Of a stretch of 64,000 nucleotides of DNA, positions 1 through 8,660 are shown piece after piece. The stretch covers positions 310,001-374,000 of the forward strand of contig DIYL01000054.1 of the NCBI GenBank assembly GCA_002428985.1, given 5' to 3'. How positions within the stretch are numbered: the first letter of the stretch is position 1; every line of letters begins with the position of its first letter. The DNA comes from Anaerolineales bacterium UBA6055 (lineage in GTDB: Bacteria; Chloroflexota; Anaerolineae; Aggregatilineales; Phototrophicaceae). The translations under genes were made by a program, and so were the position numbers. The notes beneath the pieces are model-generated. The model searched no databases. It was not told where the DNA came from and saw only the letters and a list, made by a program, of their open reading frames with translations.

Positions 1-1106
1 ACAAAACTTAAGATAAACCCCGTTGTTAATAACGACGACCAATGAGTAATTGTTGGCTTGAGTATAAGAGCGAACAAAACGCCAGGTAGCATATATAAAA
101 TGATGCCTACAAATGCTTGTAACACATCATTCTGAATCAGCGCAACCCATTCGATTTGGTATGCCAAAATCCAAAGGACACTCGTAACAATCATAAAGGC
201 TGGATTGACAGGTTGTCTTAAAGAGTGATCTGTAGACAAGATTTTATTGGGTTGCAGCCTGATATGAATGATCGTTGCACCAATAATAAAAATAAATAGT
301 GCCAGAGGTATGATAATGCCCTCAGTAATTGATAGATTGAAGATCAATAACAGATAAAAACAAACACCCCAATATGCGAAAATGCCCACAATGACAAGAG
401 GGTAGGGTATCGATTTGATAAGCTGTTTAATTCTCAAAAGTACGGATGAACGACTGATACCTAAAACAAGTACAAAAAATGTGATCAGACTTGTGCTGAC
501 TAACACAATATGCGATAACAAAAAATGCGACCCAACTGAGTGAACTGCTTGACTGTGACAAGTATCTGTCAAATATAGAAATCCAGTAAACAAGCAGGTG
601 TTAAATAAGATTAGCCCAATCCATCTATGCCAAAATTTTTCAGCACCCCAATCATAGAGCGGTGCGAAATAATGACCAATAGATTTGAATATTGGAATTT
701 TAAGTGGTGTCAATATGATACTAATGCTGATCAGGCTAACTATAAAAAGTGCGATGATATGGGGGTGTAATAAACTAAAGGGTTGTGCTGTTAAAGATAC
801 CTGCTCCCCATTTTCAAAATTGACCAAGAACTCATTTACTTCGCATGTGTTACTTATCGTCTCTTGAAAGGCACCGATCTTACCTTGCTCATTAAGAAAA
901 ACACCTGTAATTCGTTGAGATGTCCATTGCAATTCGTAGGCAGTATCACCAGAAAAAATGACAGCAGGCGTGATCCAAATATCTATATACGAATCTGCTT
1001 CAGCATGATACAAGACATGAGGTTGGGAAGCAAATGCTGCAATAATGCTAGTTGACAACAATAAAACTAGTAGTGATAGTACAAACTGACGTGAATTCGA
1101 ATGCAT
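1..1106 (-). CDS. Partial multi-pass membrane protein with N-terminal Ig-like domain (3' end beyond left edge)
   Basis: An uninterrupted minus-strand reading frame runs from an ATG at 1106 to the window edge (368 codons, no stop reached). The product starts with a signal peptide or first membrane helix (about residues 7-26). An extracellular stretch follows (about 27-110) containing a GVFLNEQGKIG segment and a TCEVNEF segment. That pattern resembles the Ig-like domain often fused to surface or glycan proteins in Chloroflexota. At least seven hydrophobic segments follow from about residue 115, with sparse charged loops. No catalytic motif is visible, so substrate and activity are unknown; a polysaccharide assembly role is only a guess from the neighbouring glycan genes. 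A weak AGAGG lies 14 bases upstream of the ATG. The reading frame is clear; the function is not. Confidence 0.7.
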   Translation of the reverse strand, partial: MHSNSRQFVLSLLVLLLSTSIIAAFASQPHVLYHAEADSYIDIWITPAVIFSGDTAYELQWTSQRITGVFLNEQGKIGAFQETISNTCEVNEFLVNFENGEQVSLTAQPFSLLHPHIIALFIVSLISISIILTPLKIPIFKSIGHYFAPLYDWGAEKFWHRWIGLILFNTCLFTGFLYLTDTCHSQAVHSVGSHFLLSHIVLVSTSLITFFVLVLGISRSSVLLRIKQLIKSIPYPLVIVGIFAYWGVCFYLLLIFNLSITEGIIIPLALFIFIIGATIIHIRLQPNKILSTDHSLRQPVNPAFMIVTSVLWILAYQIEWVALIQNDVLQAFVGIILYMLPGVLFALILKPTITHWSSLLTTGFILSF

Positions 1107-1430
1107 AATGTTGTGCACAACCTCTATTTATTCTTGTGCGGTCGCTTTAGATTGTCGATACAAGTAATCTGTAATATCATCCACACTTTTAATTGACTAA
1201 GTGAGCTATAGTCTCAAACAACTTGTCTGCGATATACTAGTGTTATACTAAAAGTTTGAGACCCAATTATATTATCACTTGTTTCTACATTCATCCGCAA
1301 AACGCAATTAACTTGAATAGATATATTCAAAAGTTACCTTGATGTACAGGTTAAATCAACTGTTTACCTTGCAATAGACCAGAGTTATACTTCGCCCACT
1401 AATTATAACTCTTGGGAATCTAGTAATTCT
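1107..1430. other. Divergent intergenic region with a 9-bp inverted repeat
   Basis: The gap separates the leftward membrane protein from the rightward broken methyltransferase, so it should hold promoters in both directions. It contains a perfect 9-bp inverted repeat, GTCTCAAAC at 1211-1219 and GTTTGAGAC at 1254-1262, around a 34-base AT-rich loop. No reading frame or RNA gene is recognisable. Confidence 0.4.
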
Positions 1431-1978
1431 ATGCAGTTTCGAGCAAGATTTGTAAAATCCATCAAACAGCTCTCGATGATGTTACCTCTTCGTTTGCGAA
1501 TTATGGTGGGCTGGTGGGTACTGTATCTTCATATGTTACGGTATCGCGGAAGTGTTGTTCAATGCCCCTGTTGTGGAACAAAGTTGTCACGATTCGCACG
1601 AAACTTCACAATAAACTTAGATAATGTTATGTGTCCAAGATGCTTGAGTTCTAGTCGACATCGATTAGTTTATCTGTATTTACAAAACAAAACTAATTTT
1701 TTCACGGATTCTCTTAAAGTCTTGCATTTTTCGCCAGTATTTATCTTCCAGAAGTTATTTCAATCACAACCTAATCTAGGTTGTCTCAGTGCGGATATTT
1801 CTTCACTTCTCGCAATGTCCACAATGCACATCAATATACCAATATACCATACGATGATAATACCTTTGATACCATTCTTTGTAGTCATGTTTTGGAACAT
1901 ATTGATAATGATATTCATGCTATGAGCGAATTATATCGTGTTCTAAAGCAAACTCTACACTGCATATCATCTAATTAA
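1431..1978 (+). pseudogene. Frameshifted, truncated SAM-dependent methyltransferase
   Basis: The first frame encodes a zinc-ribbon-like N-terminus (CPCC near 45, CPRC near 67, then a SSSRHR motif) and the start of a class I methyltransferase fold (LKVLHFSP, then LSADIS). After the codons for HIN at about 1833 the frame is lost. The fold continues one frame over as TNIPYDDNTFDTILCSHVLEH, the usual post-motif region for this family. The join is explained by loss of one base near 1836-1837, where AT stands for a three-base codon between AAT and ACC. Homology then ends abruptly after LYRVLK at about 1948; the expected PGG and the last 80 or so residues are missing. A frameshift plus a 3' deletion makes this a dead gene. 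Its intact relatives sit in sugar or glycan clusters. Confidence 0.8.
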
Positions 1979-2018
1979 GTCAATCAACCAACTAGATGCT
2001 TTACCAAAGGATAGAATT

Positions 2019-3053
2019 ATGGCAAATATACTAATTGAAATTGGCCATCCATCTGATGTTCATATCTTTCGTAAGACAACAGAGCGATTAACTGAAGATG
2101 GGCATCGCGTACATATGGCTGCTGTTGATAGAGATATGATCATAGAATTACTTGATAAACATCAGTTTCCATACACAATTATTGCGTCACGAAAAAACGG
2201 TTTTAACCTTGCCAAAGAAATTCCACTCCGCACATGGAATGTCTGGAAGATAATTCGCCAGCAATCTATTGATGTTGGAATTGGTGTTACGAATATAACC
2301 GTAGGGGTTCCAATGTGGCTCTCGCGTAAACCATACATTTCTATCTCTGATACAGAAGAAGCTTATAATCAGATTCGCACAGCTATACCTTTTTCTAGAC
2401 GTTTCTTGACCCCAGAATCATTCTATGATGATTATGGCCCCAAACATATCCGCTATGCGGGTTTAAAGGAACTTGCTTATTTACACCCTGATGTATACAC
2501 ACCAAATCCATCTATATTGGCAGAGCTAGGATTGTCCCAAGATGAACCTTATTTCATGATACGTTTTGTTGCCTGGAACGCCACACATGACTTTGGGAAG
2601 AGCGGTCTAACAATAGAAGATAAGCATGCTATAGTGAATGAACTTAGCAAATATGGAAAAATTATCCTCTCTAGTGAAGAAGATGATATCCCAAGTGAAT
2701 TCCAGCACTTGATTACGGACTTTCCACGAGAGAGTATACTAGATTTACAGGCACATGCTGCTATGTATATTGGTGAAGGTAATACCATGGCAGCCGAGTC
2801 AGCAACGTTAGGTATACCATCTATTCGCTCGAACCCTATGGATTTAGGGTACTCTAGAGACCTACAAGATCGTGGTCTAATGTTCCAACTACTGGACGGT
2901 AAACAAATCATTGAAAAGATTCAAGAAATTATGAGCCTGCCAAATCGACGTCAACAGTTCAAAGAACGTGGTGAAAAACTGATTTCAGATTATGAATCTA
3001 TTACTGATGTTCTGGTTAAGCATATACTCGATGTCTTGCCTAAAACAAACTAA
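2019..3053 (+). CDS. DUF354 family protein (GT-B/epimerase-like fold)
   Basis: The 344-residue protein opens with MANILIEIGHPSDVHIF, the hallmark N-terminus of DUF354. These proteins share the two-Rossmann-domain fold of UDP-GlcNAc 2-epimerases and GT-B glycosyltransferases. The second half keeps the nucleotide-sugar-binding style loop YIGEGNTMAAESATLGIPSI (about 250-269), in which a Glu and a GxPSI turn normally contact the sugar nucleotide. Length is typical for the family. The biochemical role of DUF354 is not established; it is usually found in surface polysaccharide clusters, matching the methyltransferase remnant just upstream. The start is an ATG 40 bases past the pseudogene stop, with AAGGATAG as the likely ribosome binding site. 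Confidence 0.85.
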   Translation: MANILIEIGHPSDVHIFRKTTERLTEDGHRVHMAAVDRDMIIELLDKHQFPYTIIASRKNGFNLAKEIPLRTWNVWKIIRQQSIDVGIGVTNITVGVPMWLSRKPYISISDTEEAYNQIRTAIPFSRRFLTPESFYDDYGPKHIRYAGLKELAYLHPDVYTPNPSILAELGLSQDEPYFMIRFVAWNATHDFGKSGLTIEDKHAIVNELSKYGKIILSSEEDDIPSEFQHLITDFPRESILDLQAHAAMYIGEGNTMAAESATLGIPSIRSNPMDLGYSRDLQDRGLMFQLLDGKQIIEKIQEIMSLPNRRQQFKERGEKLISDYESITDVLVKHILDVLPKTN

Positions 3054-3380
3054 ATACCCTTACTACTTGAATTCAACACAGACTTATTCAGGTCATGAGG
3101 ATAATGTGTACGGAATCTTTAGATTATCCACACGAATGAGGAGCAACATCTTCAAAAGCATACAAAGACCAGAATTGATTACAAATCACAAATTTCCTCG
3201 GCTGCAGAATTTATCCATTGTGACACAAACACAACTCATTAAAGCTATGAGGAAGAAAAACGACTTGCGCAATACGAGGCTGTTGAGGTAAAAATACAAT
3301 TCACGTCTAAATCTCTTTGATACCTCATCTATCTATTTGCTGCAGCAACTTACACTGTCCATAAGTTGAGAGGATTGTAA
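3054..3380. other. Intergenic region with possible glycosyltransferase debris
   Basis: No intact gene is visible. On the plus strand at about 3246-3291 a short frame reads EEEKRLAQYEAVE, which resembles a helix found in GT4-type glycosyltransferases, but stops surround it. This would fit a decayed gene in the same glycan cluster and is very tentative. One exact TTATCCACA (DnaA-box consensus) lies at 3124-3132, isolated and probably fortuitous. Confidence 0.25.
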
Positions 3381-3992
3381 ATGCAGACCTATTCACATTT
3401 GATTATCACGGCCGCACTTGATGTTGCCAACAAGCATGGTATCGAAAAAAAATACCACATCAAAGTTGATTCGTGGGCGTTACTTTTAGGGTCATTCCTC
3501 CCTGATATTCCGCTGTTTATTTTGAGCCTGATATACTTTGTGGAGCAAGGTGTTTTTTCAGGTGATTTCGTAGCAACACCTGAGATTTTTGGTGCGACAT
3601 ACGATGCGCTGTATTTTAACGACTTCTTTTGGATTGTAGGGCATTCGTTATTTCATTCTCCAATCATGATTGCAGTCTATGCCGCAATCGGTTACTGGTT
3701 CGGATTGCGAAAGGGACAAACTTGGGCGCGTTTGCTATTCTGGTTTGCAGTTGGGGCAGGATTACATAGCTTTCTTGATATTTTTACTCATCATGATGAT
3801 GGCCCCTTATTGCTCTTCCCGTTGAACTGGACATGGCGCTTCAGTAGTCCAGTCAGTTATTGGGATATCGACCACTATGCAACTATTTTCGCACCAATTG
3901 AGCATCTGATTGATCTGGTATTGATTGGATGGTTAGTTCGGCGACGTTTTTTCAACACAGATGACAACAAGTCAAACACCCAGACTGAATAA
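3381..3992 (+). CDS. Putative membrane-bound metal-dependent hydrolase
   Basis: The 203-residue integral membrane protein has about four hydrophobic segments. Its conserved His/Asp positions resemble the YdjM/DUF457 group: SHL at 5-7, SFLPDIP near 38-44, GHSLFHSP near 92-99, LHSFLDIFTHHDDG near 133-146, and DIDHY. In that group these residues are thought to bind a metal in the membrane, but no substrate is established. The ATG has a good AGAGGA ribosome binding site 7 bases upstream. The gene stands alone, with long gaps on both sides, so context adds nothing. Confidence 0.7.
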   Translation: MQTYSHLIITAALDVANKHGIEKKYHIKVDSWALLLGSFLPDIPLFILSLIYFVEQGVFSGDFVATPEIFGATYDALYFNDFFWIVGHSLFHSPIMIAVYAAIGYWFGLRKGQTWARLLFWFAVGAGLHSFLDIFTHHDDGPLLLFPLNWTWRFSSPVSYWDIDHYATIFAPIEHLIDLVLIGWLVRRRFFNTDDNKSNTQTE

Positions 3993-4382
3993 GATATATA
4001 TTTTCAGGTATCCATTTTGATATTGATAGCTTACATACATCACGATAACAAATTGTCGTCTTGCGTGATGACACTATAAACCTACAATGCAGAAACTAAT
4101 AGAGCAAATAACCATAGTAGAACGCTTCGTATTTGGGGTTCAAATAGCGAGAACTGACGTGCTCGCGGTCGCCGTAGGCGAATTTAACCCCAAATACGTG
4201 TATTTCTATAGAGCTAAAATAGACAAAAACCGCATCCCAAAATCACTCCCCCTACCCTAAATTTTCACTACTTTATCGACTTTTGCCGCATGACAAAATC
4301 ATGCGCTAAAAGATATTTGGAACATATCACAATTTGCGATAGTATCTGAGTGTAAAATAGATTGTTATTTGAGGATTTTTTC
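3993..4382. other. Intergenic region holding several hairpins and a shared short repeat
   Basis: The gap holds four things. A 7-bp hairpin CATCACG/CGTGATG lies at 4038-4044 and 4064-4070, possibly ending the upstream gene although no T-run follows. A branched inverted-repeat element lies at 4128-4198. The motif CCCCTACCCTAAAT at 4249-4262 recurs at 7490. A 7-bp hairpin CGCATGA/TCATGCG lies at 4287-4293 and 4299-4305. No protein-coding frame is convincing. Confidence 0.5.
4128..4198. repeat. Branched inverted-repeat element (three-way junction)
   Basis: Outer arms CGTATTTGGGGTT (4128-4140) and AACCCCAAATACG (4186-4198) are perfect 13-bp complements. Between them lie two further hairpins side by side: GCGAG/CTCGC (4147-4151, 4162-4166) and TCGCC-GTA-GGCGA (4169-4181). 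The inner part is much richer in GC than the surroundings. The layout resembles a small non-autonomous repeat or a structured RNA. No target-site duplication is evident and there is no second copy in this window. Confidence 0.5.
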
Positions 4383-5093
4383 ATGCGCGTGCTTGTCATC
4401 GGTGGGAGCGGATTAGTTGGCAATATCATCACACCTTATCTTAAACAAGATCATGCACTAACGATATTTGATCTTCAAGCTCCATCGGATCCTGCCCTAT
4501 CTTACATACAAGGAGACATCATGGACTATGAAAGTCTCGCTCAGGCAGCAAAAGGACATGATGCACTCATCTATATGGCGATGGGCAGTTTACACTGGGA
4601 AACTATTCATGGCATACAAACTGCTTATGATATAAATGTCAAAGGAATACACCTTGCACTAAAAGCTGCCCATGAAGCCTCTATCACTCAAATTGTATAT
4701 ACCAGCAGTATGTCAGTCTATTCAGATTTGATGAAACGATATTTTCCCGAAGAGAACCTTACCCCTGATGCATATGATTTATATGGTTTTACTAAACGGT
4801 TGGGAGAAGAAGTCTGTCTGAATGCGGTATTAAACTGGGGACTGAACGTCAACGTACTTCGGTTATGTTTCCCAACACCAGACGATAAGATGGACGATGT
4901 TGAGCCAGAACATCAATTATTGGCGACTGCCGCCAGTGATGTAGCAAAAGCAATATCAGCCGCGTTGTCATATCAGGGACGCTTTCAGACCTTTATGATC
5001 AGCGGAGATTATCAACATCAACAACTCAATATGACCAAAGCAAATCTCATTTTAGGTTGGAAACCGCTATATCGTAAGGAGAACAAATCATGA
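4383..5093 (+). CDS. NAD-dependent epimerase/dehydratase family protein
   Basis: This short extended-type SDR (236 residues) has the NAD-binding GGSGLVG at 7-13, the TSSMSVY strand near 107-113 supplying the catalytic Ser, and the YGFTK active-site Tyr/Lys pair at 134-138. The usual C-terminal substrate domain is reduced compared with the 300-residue norm. The start is the ATG at 4383, 8 bases after GAGG; an earlier in-frame ATG at 4362 would add seven residues before the MRVLVIGG strand and lacks a site. The stop overlaps the next gene by four bases (ATGA), so it is co-translated with the amidohydrolase. It probably oxidises or epimerises a sugar acid, but the substrate is not readable. Confidence 0.85.
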   Translation: MRVLVIGGSGLVGNIITPYLKQDHALTIFDLQAPSDPALSYIQGDIMDYESLAQAAKGHDALIYMAMGSLHWETIHGIQTAYDINVKGIHLALKAAHEASITQIVYTSSMSVYSDLMKRYFPEENLTPDAYDLYGFTKRLGEEVCLNAVLNWGLNVNVLRLCFPTPDDKMDDVEPEHQLLATAASDVAKAISAALSYQGRFQTFMISGDYQHQQLNMTKANLILGWKPLYRKENKS

Positions 5094-6304
5094 AAGAGTT
5101 TGATCTATTGTTTACCAAAGGGCACATCATCGACCCTAAGAACAACATCAACCAAGTCATGGATATTGCGATTAAAGATGGTCGGATTGCACAAGTCGCA
5201 TCCCGTATTGAAAATGATACTGCGACTCAAGTTATCGATATTGACGGCTTATATCTAACACCTGGTCTCATAGATATGCATGTTCATGTGTATCATACCA
5301 GAGAACCAGAAACATTGAGTGTCATTGCAGATCACCATTCGTTTCGGTCAGGCGTTACAACAATGGTTGATACAGGAACCGCTGGTGCAAAACATTTCCT
5401 ACACTTTAAACGAACAGTGATGGATACATCCAAAACGCGTATACTAGCGTTTGTCAATATCGTCAAATCTGGAATGTTGGGTCCATTTGAACAAGACATT
5501 AATGAGATGGATGCAGAGCTAGCCGCTTCAATTGTGTTAGCTTATCCAGAATTTTGTGTGGGTATTAAAACTGCACATTATTGGGTGACAAAACCTTGGG
5601 ATGATGAACATCCCCCATGGGAAGCTGTTGATCGTGCGTTGGAGGCATCCGATATTTGCAAGAAACCAATGATGGTCGATTTCTGGCATCGCCCTGACCG
5701 CACCTATCAAGAGCTTTTACAAAAAATGCAACCCGGTGATATTCATACCCATGTCTACGCTCAACAATTCCCGATACTGGATGAACACAACAAACCTAAC
5801 GATTTCTTGTTCGAAGCACGGGAGCGCGGAATTAACTTTGATCTCGGTCATGGTGCAGGAAGTTTCTGGTTTCGTCAGGCAATCCCAGCATATGAAGGTG
5901 GGTTTGCTCCAGATTCTATCAGCACGGATTTACATATTGGCAATATCAACGGCGTTGTTCATGACATGATCACAACGATGTCAAAATTATTGGTGATGGG
6001 TATGCCATTACAAGAAGTGATCTACAGATCGACATACGCTCCAGCTAACGAAATTGCTCGCCCTGAATTAGGCCATCTGAGCATTGGTGCAGAAGCCGAC
6101 ATTGCAGTTTTACAATTACAAGAAGGACAATTCGGTTATGTTGACTGTGGTCAAGGGAAAATCATCGGGAATCAACGACTAACCTGTGAATTGACTGTTA
6201 GAGCTGGGGAAATTGTTTACGATGTTTCCGGTCGTACTGCCCTATTGTGGGAAGATGCTCCAGATTCATACTGGCAAATTCGCTATCCAGAAAATCAAGG
6301 ATAA
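5090..6304 (+). CDS. Amidohydrolase/deacetylase, EF_0837-type metallohydrolase
   Basis: The 404-residue amidohydrolase-superfamily TIM barrel shows the HxH metal motif in IDMHVHVY (H64, H66), the likely carboxylated lysine in VGIKTAHYW (K160), further metal His in GDIHTHVY (H219/H221), and STDLHIGN carrying the late His/Asp. The N- and C-terminal strands form the small beta domain, and the final GAEADIAVLQL is the usual closing motif. This sequence type (EF_0837/AHA_3915) is characteristically paired with a SelA-like PLP enzyme, exactly as here. It probably removes an acyl group from an amino-sugar acid or hydrolyses a cyclic amide; which one is inference. It overlaps the upstream gene and is followed 5 bases later by its partner. 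Confidence 0.85.
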   Translation: MKEFDLLFTKGHIIDPKNNINQVMDIAIKDGRIAQVASRIENDTATQVIDIDGLYLTPGLIDMHVHVYHTREPETLSVIADHHSFRSGVTTMVDTGTAGAKHFLHFKRTVMDTSKTRILAFVNIVKSGMLGPFEQDINEMDAELAASIVLAYPEFCVGIKTAHYWVTKPWDDEHPPWEAVDRALEASDICKKPMMVDFWHRPDRTYQELLQKMQPGDIHTHVYAQQFPILDEHNKPNDFLFEARERGINFDLGHGAGSFWFRQAIPAYEGGFAPDSISTDLHIGNINGVVHDMITTMSKLLVMGMPLQEVIYRSTYAPANEIARPELGHLSIGAEADIAVLQLQEGQFGYVDCGQGKIIGNQRLTCELTVRAGEIVYDVSGRTALLWEDAPDSYWQIRYPENQG

Positions 6305-6309
6305 TAATA

Positions 6310-7407
6310 ATGACTGACTATGCATCATTAGGTATTCGCCCTGTCATCAATGCGTTTGCGACTGTGACCAAATATGGTGGGTCGCTGATGCCAGAAGAAG
6401 TCATGCAAGCGATGAAAGAAGCCAGTCAATCTTTTGTTGATTTGGTAAAACTACAGGAAGCGGTCGGGCAACAAATTGCAACATTGACCCATAACGAAGC
6501 GGCATACGTAACGTCAGGTGCTGCCGCTGGTGTAATGTTGTCTGCAGCCGCATGTGTTGCGATTCAATCAGACGGTGAGCAACCACTTTTTCCACAAGCT
6601 AGTACGAATAAAGAAATTATAATTTATCGATCCCATCGTAACGGTTATGATTATGGTATTAATCAGGCCGGTTTTACAGTTATTGAGATTGAACCGACAC
6701 CAACTGATCTTAAGCAAGCAATTAACCAGAACACATCTGCTTTTTTCTGGTTTCAAAATGCTCAAACCAATGATACTGAAATGCATTTAGAGCAAGTCAT
6801 CGACATCGCACAAGATCATGCAATTCCGGTAATTGTTGATGCAGCGGCACAACTACCACCAGTAGACAACTTATGGCGTTACACACAAATGGGAGCTGCA
6901 TTAGCAATATTCAGTGGAGGTAAGGATTTGCGTGGTCCACAATCATCAGGGCTAATTCTAGGACAACGTGATATTTTAGAGACCATACAAAGAATGAGTA
7001 ATCCACATCATGGTGTGGGACGGATTGCAAAAGTTGGCAAAGAAGAGCTAATGGGAACATTGGCAGCAGTCGAACGTTATCTGAAAATTGATCATGATGC
7101 GCGATCAAAGTATTGCGAAGATACCGTACAAATGTGGTGTCAGCGATTGAACGATTTACAAGGTGTCTCGGCTGTACGAGACTTCCCAAATGAAGCACTG
7201 CAACCTCTGCCGTGGTGTCGAGTGACTATTGATCCCGATATATTAGGCAAGGATTGCAATATTATTGTGCAGCAATTTTTAGATCACGACCCTGCAATAG
7301 CAGTTTCTCCACTTGATGCAAAGCAATTTCATTTGAATCCGATGACCTTGAATAAAGGTGAAGAGCATATTGTTCTAGACGCATGTTTGGATTTACTGGT
7401 TAGATGA
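6310..7407 (+). CDS. SelA-like PLP-dependent enzyme (EF_0838 / D-glucosaminate-6-P ammonia-lyase type)
   Basis: This is a 365-residue fold-type I PLP enzyme. IRPVINAFATVTKYGG at the N-terminus and the VTSGAAAGV phosphate-binding loop (about 67-75) are typical of the SelA-related subgroup. VIVDAAAQLPP carries the cofactor Asp, and FSGGKDLRGP holds the Schiff-base lysine (K205). Characterised relatives include the ammonia-lyase acting on D-glucosaminate-6-phosphate; true SelA proteins are longer and act on Ser-tRNA. The ATG at 6310 has AAGGA 8 bases upstream, and the gap to the amidohydrolase is 5 bases. The pair suggests deacylation followed by deamination of an amino-sugar acid. Substrate is inferred from family only. 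Confidence 0.82.
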   Translation: MTDYASLGIRPVINAFATVTKYGGSLMPEEVMQAMKEASQSFVDLVKLQEAVGQQIATLTHNEAAYVTSGAAAGVMLSAAACVAIQSDGEQPLFPQASTNKEIIIYRSHRNGYDYGINQAGFTVIEIEPTPTDLKQAINQNTSAFFWFQNAQTNDTEMHLEQVIDIAQDHAIPVIVDAAAQLPPVDNLWRYTQMGAALAIFSGGKDLRGPQSSGLILGQRDILETIQRMSNPHHGVGRIAKVGKEELMGTLAAVERYLKIDHDARSKYCEDTVQMWCQRLNDLQGVSAVRDFPNEALQPLPWCRVTIDPDILGKDCNIIVQQFLDHDPAIAVSPLDAKQFHLNPMTLNKGEEHIVLDACLDLLVR

Positions 7408-7718
7408 TTAATACGGAACAAATTCACTCATATATGAGATTCATTTCTGTAGGGTTAAATTTAGCATAGTCCACTCTTTGAAATTACTTCCCCTACCCTA
7501 AATCACTACCATATAAAAGGTTTCATTGGTATGTTGATGCGATCACTTCGATTTCTGTCATTATATTTGCATTCATTATATCTAAATTTTGCATACTCAA
7601 TCATTTCTCTCAACGTTATCATAAGATGAGTAACGTTGAAAAAAAGTTTTTGCGGTAACAGCACCTCATAATTTGTTATATACTTGCAGACTCACATCGC
7701 AACATATGGAGTAGTCAT
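7408..7718. other. Intergenic region with the shared CCCCTACCCTAAAT motif
   Basis: The gap separates the PLP-enzyme gene from the DMT transporter. CCCCTACCCTAAAT at 7490-7503, followed by CACTAC, matches a stretch at 4249 that differs mainly by a three-T insertion. A GTAGGG upstream at about 7449 could pair with the CCCTAC of the motif. No coding frame or other structure is evident. Confidence 0.4.
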
Positions 7719-8660
7719 TTGAATATTCAAGCCCTTCCCTACATCATTGTTCTTGGGTTCTTCTATGGGTCTACATTGGTCGTCTCACGGTTTAGTGTTG
7801 GACAGTATGACCCAACCACTTACATTGGATTACGGATGGTCATCGCTAGCTTTGCTCATCTTTTCGTCTATTGGTTAATAAGTGGCAGACGATTCCCACG
7901 AGATATTGAATTATGGAAACGGGCTTCACTCATGGGTGTATTCGGTACTGCAATCCCGATGACTTCGGTTGTTGCGTCGCTACAATTTCAATCAAGCGGT
8001 GTTACCTCACTGCTATTAACAACTGTTCCTGCGCTCACTGTTATACTCGCACATTTTGCCCTACCGGATGAATCTCTCAGTATTCGTAAAAGTATTGGTG
8101 TTACTCTCGCACTTGGTGGCGCAATCATGTTGACAGTAAATGGTGAAGACGGACTCCCTGATATGGTACAAACAGTACCTACGGGTTATATTCTCGTCGG
8201 TGTTGCTATCATATTCAGCTCAGTGATGACCATCTATGCTAGGAAATATCTTAAAGGTTACGATTCATTTGATGTTGCCAGCATCCGGATATTTACTGCT
8301 GGTCTAGTCATTATGCCATTCTCACTTATTACTGTAGGTTTCGATATGTCTGCTGTAACCGGACAAGGCTACTTAGCACTGTTTTATGCAGCAATTATTG
8401 GAACATTCATGGGTTTGATGCTGTCGTTCTATACAATCAAACGCTTTGGTGCAACACCTGCAACGATGACATCTTATATTATCCCGATCGTTGCAGGTAT
8501 TGGTGGTGTAATCGTACTCGGCGAAGAATTCACAACAACAATGCTTATCGGTATGGTCGTCATCATCTCCGGCATTGCCCTACTCCAAGAATATGGCAAA
8601 CAATCCGAAACAGAGGAAACAGAAGAAGTTGTTGTTAAACCACAAGCTCAAACTGGTTAA
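7719..8660 (+). CDS. EamA/DMT-family metabolite transporter
   Basis: The 313-residue inner-membrane protein has ten hydrophobic segments arranged as two EamA repeats of five helices. Each opens with a GLRMVIAS-like or SIRIFTAG-like segment and closes with an ALGGAIML- or VIISGIAL-like helix. Substrates of the drug/metabolite transporter superfamily are usually small amino or sugar metabolites; none can be assigned. The start is a TTG at 7719, preceded by GGAG with 7-base spacing; no ATG fits the first helix. Its stop overlaps the convergent isomerase stop at a shared TTAA (8657-8660). It may export or import the substrate of the preceding cluster, which is inference. Confidence 0.85.
   Translation: MNIQALPYIIVLGFFYGSTLVVSRFSVGQYDPTTYIGLRMVIASFAHLFVYWLISGRRFPRDIELWKRASLMGVFGTAIPMTSVVASLQFQSSGVTSLLLTTVPALTVILAHFALPDESLSIRKSIGVTLALGGAIMLTVNGEDGLPDMVQTVPTGYILVGVAIIFSSVMTIYARKYLKGYDSFDVASIRIFTAGLVIMPFSLITVGFDMSAVTGQGYLALFYAAIIGTFMGLMLSFYTIKRFGATPATMTSYIIPIVAGIGGVIVLGEEFTTTMLIGMVVIISGIALLQEYGKQSETEETEEVVVKPQAQTG

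Noticed and set aside
3124..3132. An exact DnaA box TTATCCACA as a sign of oriC
   Set aside because: It is a single isolated copy with no cluster, no dnaA/dnaN nearby and no AT-rich unwinding pattern; one match in 64 kb is near chance.
2992..3291. A 99-codon open frame overlapping the end of the DUF354 gene
   Set aside because: It has no ribosome binding site or protein-like features and overlaps a clear gene by 62 bases in another frame.
4128..4198. tRNA gene suggested by the cloverleaf shape and a GTTCAAAT string
   Set aside because: The outer stem is 13 bp, only two inner arms exist, the T-arm-like string is at the 5' side and no anticodon arm of correct size forms.
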